Source: Paralithodes platypus (lineage: Eukaryota; Arthropoda; Malacostraca; Decapoda; Lithodidae). From it: a stretch of 64,000 nt of DNA. The stretch's first letter is position 1; every line of letters begins with the position of its first letter. A model generated the notes under the pieces. That model made no database searches. It was not told where the DNA came from and saw nothing but the letters and a program-made list of their open reading frames with translations. The translations under genes were made by a program, and so were the position numbers. The DNA lies in contig CM064519.1 of assembly GCA_032716605.1 (NCBI GenBank), positions 30,909,003 through 30,973,002 on the forward strand, given 5' to 3'. Below, in pieces: positions 58,323-64,000 of the stretch.

Positions 58323-59269
58323 ATGTTGTAATAATGTTGTTGATAAGGTGAAAGGTTCATTGCTTGCAGTATTATATTGGTGATGGGGACACAATAGTAA
58401 TATTAATGATCCTGATAAACATACTATACTCTGTTTAATTTCATCTGACGGTAAATTGAATCCATTAACAGTTAATTTCTCGATACTCAATGGAAAACTA
58501 TGGAACCTCTGTCTCTGCATCCTATTAAGACCAAGTTTATATAATTAGCACCATATTTCACTACAAACTCTTCTAAATAACTGAGAAATCTTGATGGGGA
58601 CTTGGCAATTTACCGTCAGTTGAAAAGAAACAGGGTATAGATATATTTAAAATAACAATAAGTAACAAGTAAATGTGATAGCCATTTAGGGTTAATGTCG
58701 CCGGGATAGTTATGCAGTTGCTTTACATTTTACTTTATTGACAGTCATTATTACAGATTATCCGTATTAAGTAAGCTTACCTAAATAGTGATGTATAAAC
58801 ATTTAATGATATTGGTTATAAATGATTTCAATATGACTCATGTAAATCTATTTATATATGCATATATTGCCAGACGGCTTATAATTAATCCCAGAGGGAA
58901 GAAAAAAATCCCCTCCATGCTCCTGTGTCATCCGTCAGTCGGTGGTTAGTCACATACCAAATTTGTATTGTATTATCATTTAATATTGTCTCATACAGTA
59001 TATCATTATTATACACTATCCTGAAAATATTAACAAAGGGTTTCTCCTGTTGTGCAGGACCGATGATCACATAACACAATACACATAAACAAATAAGTCA
59101 AGGTGTTTATAATAAATCGTACTTTGACATCTAACGTTGCACTTTATCCTTCCATTCATAAAATGATGGGGTAAATTCATTTCAAAGATCGTAGTCAATG
59201 GGCTATAATAGTCTCCTGTTACCCTCTCTATGCAATTAATGTTTTCAAATTGCAATTAAGCTAACTTCA

Positions 59270-59736
59270 CAGTCAGTGCCGGAAATTCGGTAGGTTCACT
59301 CTGCTCATTTTGGCTTTGCGAACAAGTTTGGTCTTCTTGTTCGATGTCGTGGAGCCACGATTTAGGAGGAGTAGGGCGTCAATATTTCTGGAGACGACAA
59401 ATTTCGAAGTCCAAGTGCCACAAGAGTCAGTACCAGGAATCAAGTAGGCTTAATTTATTCATTTTGGCTCAATAAAAACTTTCGTCATAGTGTTCAATGT
59501 CGTGGAGGCAGCCGTTTAGGAGGAGTAGTGTGTCAAAGGTTCCGGAGACGACGAAGCTCAGGAGAACGAACTATATAACGAGTGTAGCGGAAACACGGCA
59601 GATTTACTTTGTTCAATTTGGGTCTGCGAACAACTTTGGTTGTAGTGTTTCATATCGTGGAGGTAGCTGTTTAGGATGAGTATTGCATCAAAGGTTCTGG
59701 AGACGACAAAATTCAATTCAGCAAAACACAGCCCCC
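59270..59736. repeat. Tandem repeat, unit about 155 bp, three diverged copies
   Basis: Each unit holds, in order, TCATTTTGGCT-like, TTCGATGTCGTGGAG-like, TTTAGGAGGAGTAG-like and GGAGACGACAAA-like words. GTCGTGGAG occurs at about 59345 and 59508 and ATCGTGGAG at 59655. GGAGACGAC occurs at about 59390, 59543 and 59698. The spacing is about 155 bp. No protein family recognised; it may be a satellite fragment. Confidence 0.8.
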
Positions 59737-59739
59737 TTC

Positions 59740-61036
59740 CTAGCGGAATCGGGAATTCATATATTTACCCATATATTTGGATATATATTTGGATTTTGTT
59801 GTGTGGCTATAACATTCTCAATATTGGCACTTCATTTTGTAGCATATGCTACCTATCGTATCACAATTGTTTAAAATAATAATTATGAAACAATGTTTTG
59901 GTTTTCAATGAATAATTGCAATCCACAGGATGATAATGGATATTCACTATTATCAAACCACGCATCAAGTTTATGAATAAACTCATAAACTAGGTTTCAA
60001 TATCCTATATACGTAGTCACAAAAAAAAAAAATGAAAAGATCTCCCTTAATTTCCCTGTTTTCCATTCTTCAACAAACAAGCAAACACAATATCTAGCCA
60101 ATCCTCTTTTCCGTCCCAGGCTCTGTTGGTTTATGGAGGAACCATAAACATTTCATTAATCAATCCGTCTCACTGTTGTATCGTCATTTTTCTTCTTCAT
60201 CTACCCAACCCCCCTTCCTGCGTGATCCAAAGGCCACGGAAAATAACCCACCGAAATTCCATGATACCATTGGCTGATCACCCCTTGCTGGCTGCACCAG
60301 AGGGAGACTATATTCACCCTATTTCCCTTCCGCCATAAGTTCCCAAATCCCCCGTGAGTTGCCGGGAATGGATGAGCCCCTCTCGCACCCCACGCAGAGA
60401 TAACTATTATGCTGACAAGTGAACTGAAAATCTGAAGAATGATAGAAAATAAAAAATGAGGCTGGGACCCGGGCGCGCCTTCGTGTGTTTACCGACTTTG
60501 TTCATTTTTGGGCTCGTATTTCACTTCCGTCTGAGGGAGAGGCTTTTAATGGGCTCCTTATGAAGTTTTTTTTTCCTCTTCCCCTCGTATTTTCCTCTTT
60601 TTTTTCTCACACAGGCTCATTTTTTGCTATTATATTTTTCTTGGGGAGTAAAATCTCGTTTCAGATGTCGGTGATGGTTTTGTAATAGTAATATTTGCAT
60701 TCTTAATATATAATTTATATCACATACTTTCAACGTATTACTATTATTAAATACATCACTAAAGCATGTTAGCATGTAAAAAAATAAATTACATATTTCA
60801 ATCATTTATATCAATAATATTCATTCGAATAATGTGTCGTTGTTTTCCTGTTTAACTCACAAGGGAATTAATAACTCTGAAGAAGAGTTCATCTGGAATA
60901 GAAAATTATAGCACATTCGTATTTTCAAGTAAGTTCTGCTAATAGAATGTTATCAATGATAACAATATAAGAGGCATGTAATGTAGATTGTAATAGAAAA
61001 TGTATCGAGGTACCCTTCAACCCAAGTTGTAAACGA
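59740..61036. other. AT-rich non-coding stretch
   Basis: A somewhat GC-richer patch at 60210-60490 (CCCGGGCGCGCC near 60468) stands out but carries no readable domain. Confidence 0.4.
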
Positions 61037-61039
61037 AGA

Positions 61040-61068
<29 letters not shown>
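61037..61068. repeat. (TA)n microsatellite
   Basis: About 30 bp of TA. Confidence 0.92.
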
Positions 61069-61072
<4 letters not shown>

Positions 61073-61842
61073 TACATACAGTATATCTTGCCAAATCAAG
61101 GTAGTTATGAACAAATGTAAATTAATTCGAATGTTTTTCGGTTTTCTGAAAATTGGCAAAAACAATTATTTACAGAACGTAGTCGAAAAACCTAAGATGG
61201 ACAGATTAAACCCTTATTAATAATTGAATTGGTAATATAGTATTTATACGTATAATTTTTAGCGATCTCGACGTTATGTTTGTTTCATTAAATTTTCCAT
61301 TCCTTTTAGGTGTTTCTTACTCCTACGTTCAATGAGCATCAGTATCTGTATGCTATACTGTATATCTTTCTTAATTTCGTACATATTTTGCCATAGTTTA
61401 TTAACTTAGTTTGTGTAGAGTAAAACAAGATTTTCTATTGCTAAGCCTAACATGTCAACGCACTCAGACAAAAAATATATTTTGAATTCTTACTATTATA
61501 CAACACTTGGCACTAATTACAATGTATTGTATAGGCTATGTAAACTGAGAAAAAGAGAGACAAAAGAATATTTCTTTTGAAAATAGGCAATAAACAGTAG
61601 AAAGGTTCTTAAGTCCCTTAAAAAATAATCCTAATAACAAAGAACTGACTAAGAATTGCCTTTGAGTAACCGAGAAATAAAAAAAATCCACAGGAACCTA
61701 AGTCATAAAAGAACCCTCTCATTTGTATAGTCAGAAAAAGTAATGACAGTTTTACCATCTGTAGACACTTATGAATTAATTACAGCAACTTTGCATACAG
61801 GTCTCTTCAACCGAAGTTACTCAAGCCCATAATTTTATCCGG

Positions 61843-61960
61843 TTCGTCAACTCTAATCTTAGCTATCCTAACCTAACTAAGGTAGACTAGTTAAATCTAA
61901 CCTGTAGGCCTGTCTAACCTAACCTTAATTAAGATAATGTAACACTACGCAACCTAAGCT
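61843..61960 (-). repeat. TTAGG-like stretch (minus strand)
   Basis: CCTAACCTAACTAAGG, CTGTCTAACCTAACCTTAA and related words; degenerate units of the arthropod telomeric pentamer. Confidence 0.45.
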
Positions 61961-61969
61961 AAGCACCCC

Positions 61970-63407
<1,438 letters not shown>

Positions 63408-63438
63408 AACATAGCACCACAACCTGTGACGAAAGCTG

Positions 63439-63688
63439 GTCAAAAATGTCCATACTCTATAACGGCCACAATCGAAATGGAAAGAAACCTCAACAGGTTA
63501 GGTTAAGTTAGTTTAATTTTGGATAGGCTAGACTGAGATAGGTTAAGAAGCTAGTGTACGTTGCTTTAAATTAGATTTAGTAAAGTCTGTTAATTATAGA
63601 TCAAGATTTATTGGGTAAATTATATGGGAACAAAATATTGTGGCCATTTTGGTTGGGACCGTTTTAGACTGCGGCCGTTTTGACTTGA
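63439..63688. mobile_element. Foldback element with TTAGG-like core
   Basis: The left arm (63439-63480) includes AACGGCCACAATCGAAATGG. It pairs imperfectly with the right arm (63641-63688), which includes CCATTTTGGTTGGGACCG and GCGGCCGTTTTGAC. The interior has CAGGTTAGGTTAAGTTAG and GATAGGTTAAG. Same plan as 9228-9421, but the arm sequence differs. Confidence 0.5.
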
Positions 63689-63877
63689 AGCCCCAGTGAC
63701 GGAAGAAGTTATAATAGTACGGTATTATTGTCCATGAGGTAACCTTGTGGTCGGACCACATGAAATATACATTAACCTGCTGGACCAGACAGCTAGATTA
63801 CCACTCAGGGACAACAATTGTACCCTTCACTCTTACCAAGGCACACATGTATATAAAAAAGAACATCAAATATGTGT

Positions 63878-63883
<6 letters not shown>

Positions 63884-63940
<57 letters not shown>
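63884..63940. repeat. (TA)n microsatellite, about 57 bp
   Basis: Uninterrupted TA near the window end. Nothing recognised in the last 60 bp. Confidence 0.95.
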
Positions 63941-63943
<3 letters not shown>

Positions 63944-64000
63944 TGTATAGATACACAGATTACGTAAACCCATTAGAATTCAGCAAACTTGAGTCATATT

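Overview
The window looks like non-coding, repeat-dominated DNA from an arthropod, most probably a decapod crustacean. This is inferred from very dense and long dinucleotide microsatellites, several non-LTR retrotransposon families, tRNA-derived SINE heads, TTAGG-like (arthropod telomere-type) stretches and an AT-rich background. I found no intact conventional protein-coding gene, no rRNA, no convincing functional tRNA and no CRISPR or operon structure. Almost all long open frames are retrotransposon fragments or translations of simple repeats.

Layout. 1-2205 is a minisatellite with a 14-bp unit and higher-order duplications. 2400-3260 (-) is a decayed LINE that lacks its reverse transcriptase core. 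4458-4637 is a near-perfect 180-bp hairpin. 9228-9421 is a foldback with a TTAGG-like core. 12100-12660 is a promoter-like patch (CRE, CCAAT boxes and an ATGGCGG start). 13353-13702 is a foldback MITE whose relatives recur at 21.8, 42.4, 42.7, 53.2, 54.0 and 57.8 kb. 14470-16690 holds an RTE-like remnant (+) meeting a Jockey-like 3' end (-) and a tRNA-derived SINE. 19435-21067 (-) is a CR1/L2-like LINE with one frameshift. 22.3-24.1 kb has a GC-rich open frame, tandem and inverted repeats and SINE heads. 24209-24435, 35230-35846 and 39066-39378 are TTAA-flanked piggyBac-type non-autonomous elements. 30.77-31.83 kb and 56.44-57.29 kb (-) are two closely similar Jockey-like 3' halves, and a longer, damaged relative lies at 48.35-50.45 kb (+). 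33537-33917 (-) encodes a truncated Y-box-type cold-shock domain. 37.7-39.05 kb has a 119-bp direct duplication, one copy of which lies inside a splice-bounded open frame. 44.7-46.1 kb (-) is a second CR1/L2-like LINE. 59.27-59.74 kb is a three-copy tandem repeat of about 155 bp. The window ends in a long (CT)n tract, another foldback with a TTAGG-like core, and a (TA)n tract.

The parts do not form a pathway. They record successive insertions: LINEs (Jockey-like, CR1/L2-like, RTE-like), the SINEs that probably depend on them, piggyBac-type and other foldback MITEs, and microsatellite growth, often at element ends. The best candidates for host function are the cold-shock-domain frame, the CRE/CCAAT patch and the splice-bounded frames at 38818-39054 and 22439-22684. 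All are inferences from reading alone. I did not find a clearly new biological system; the most distinctive items are new or poorly known repeat families and the cold-shock-domain copy.
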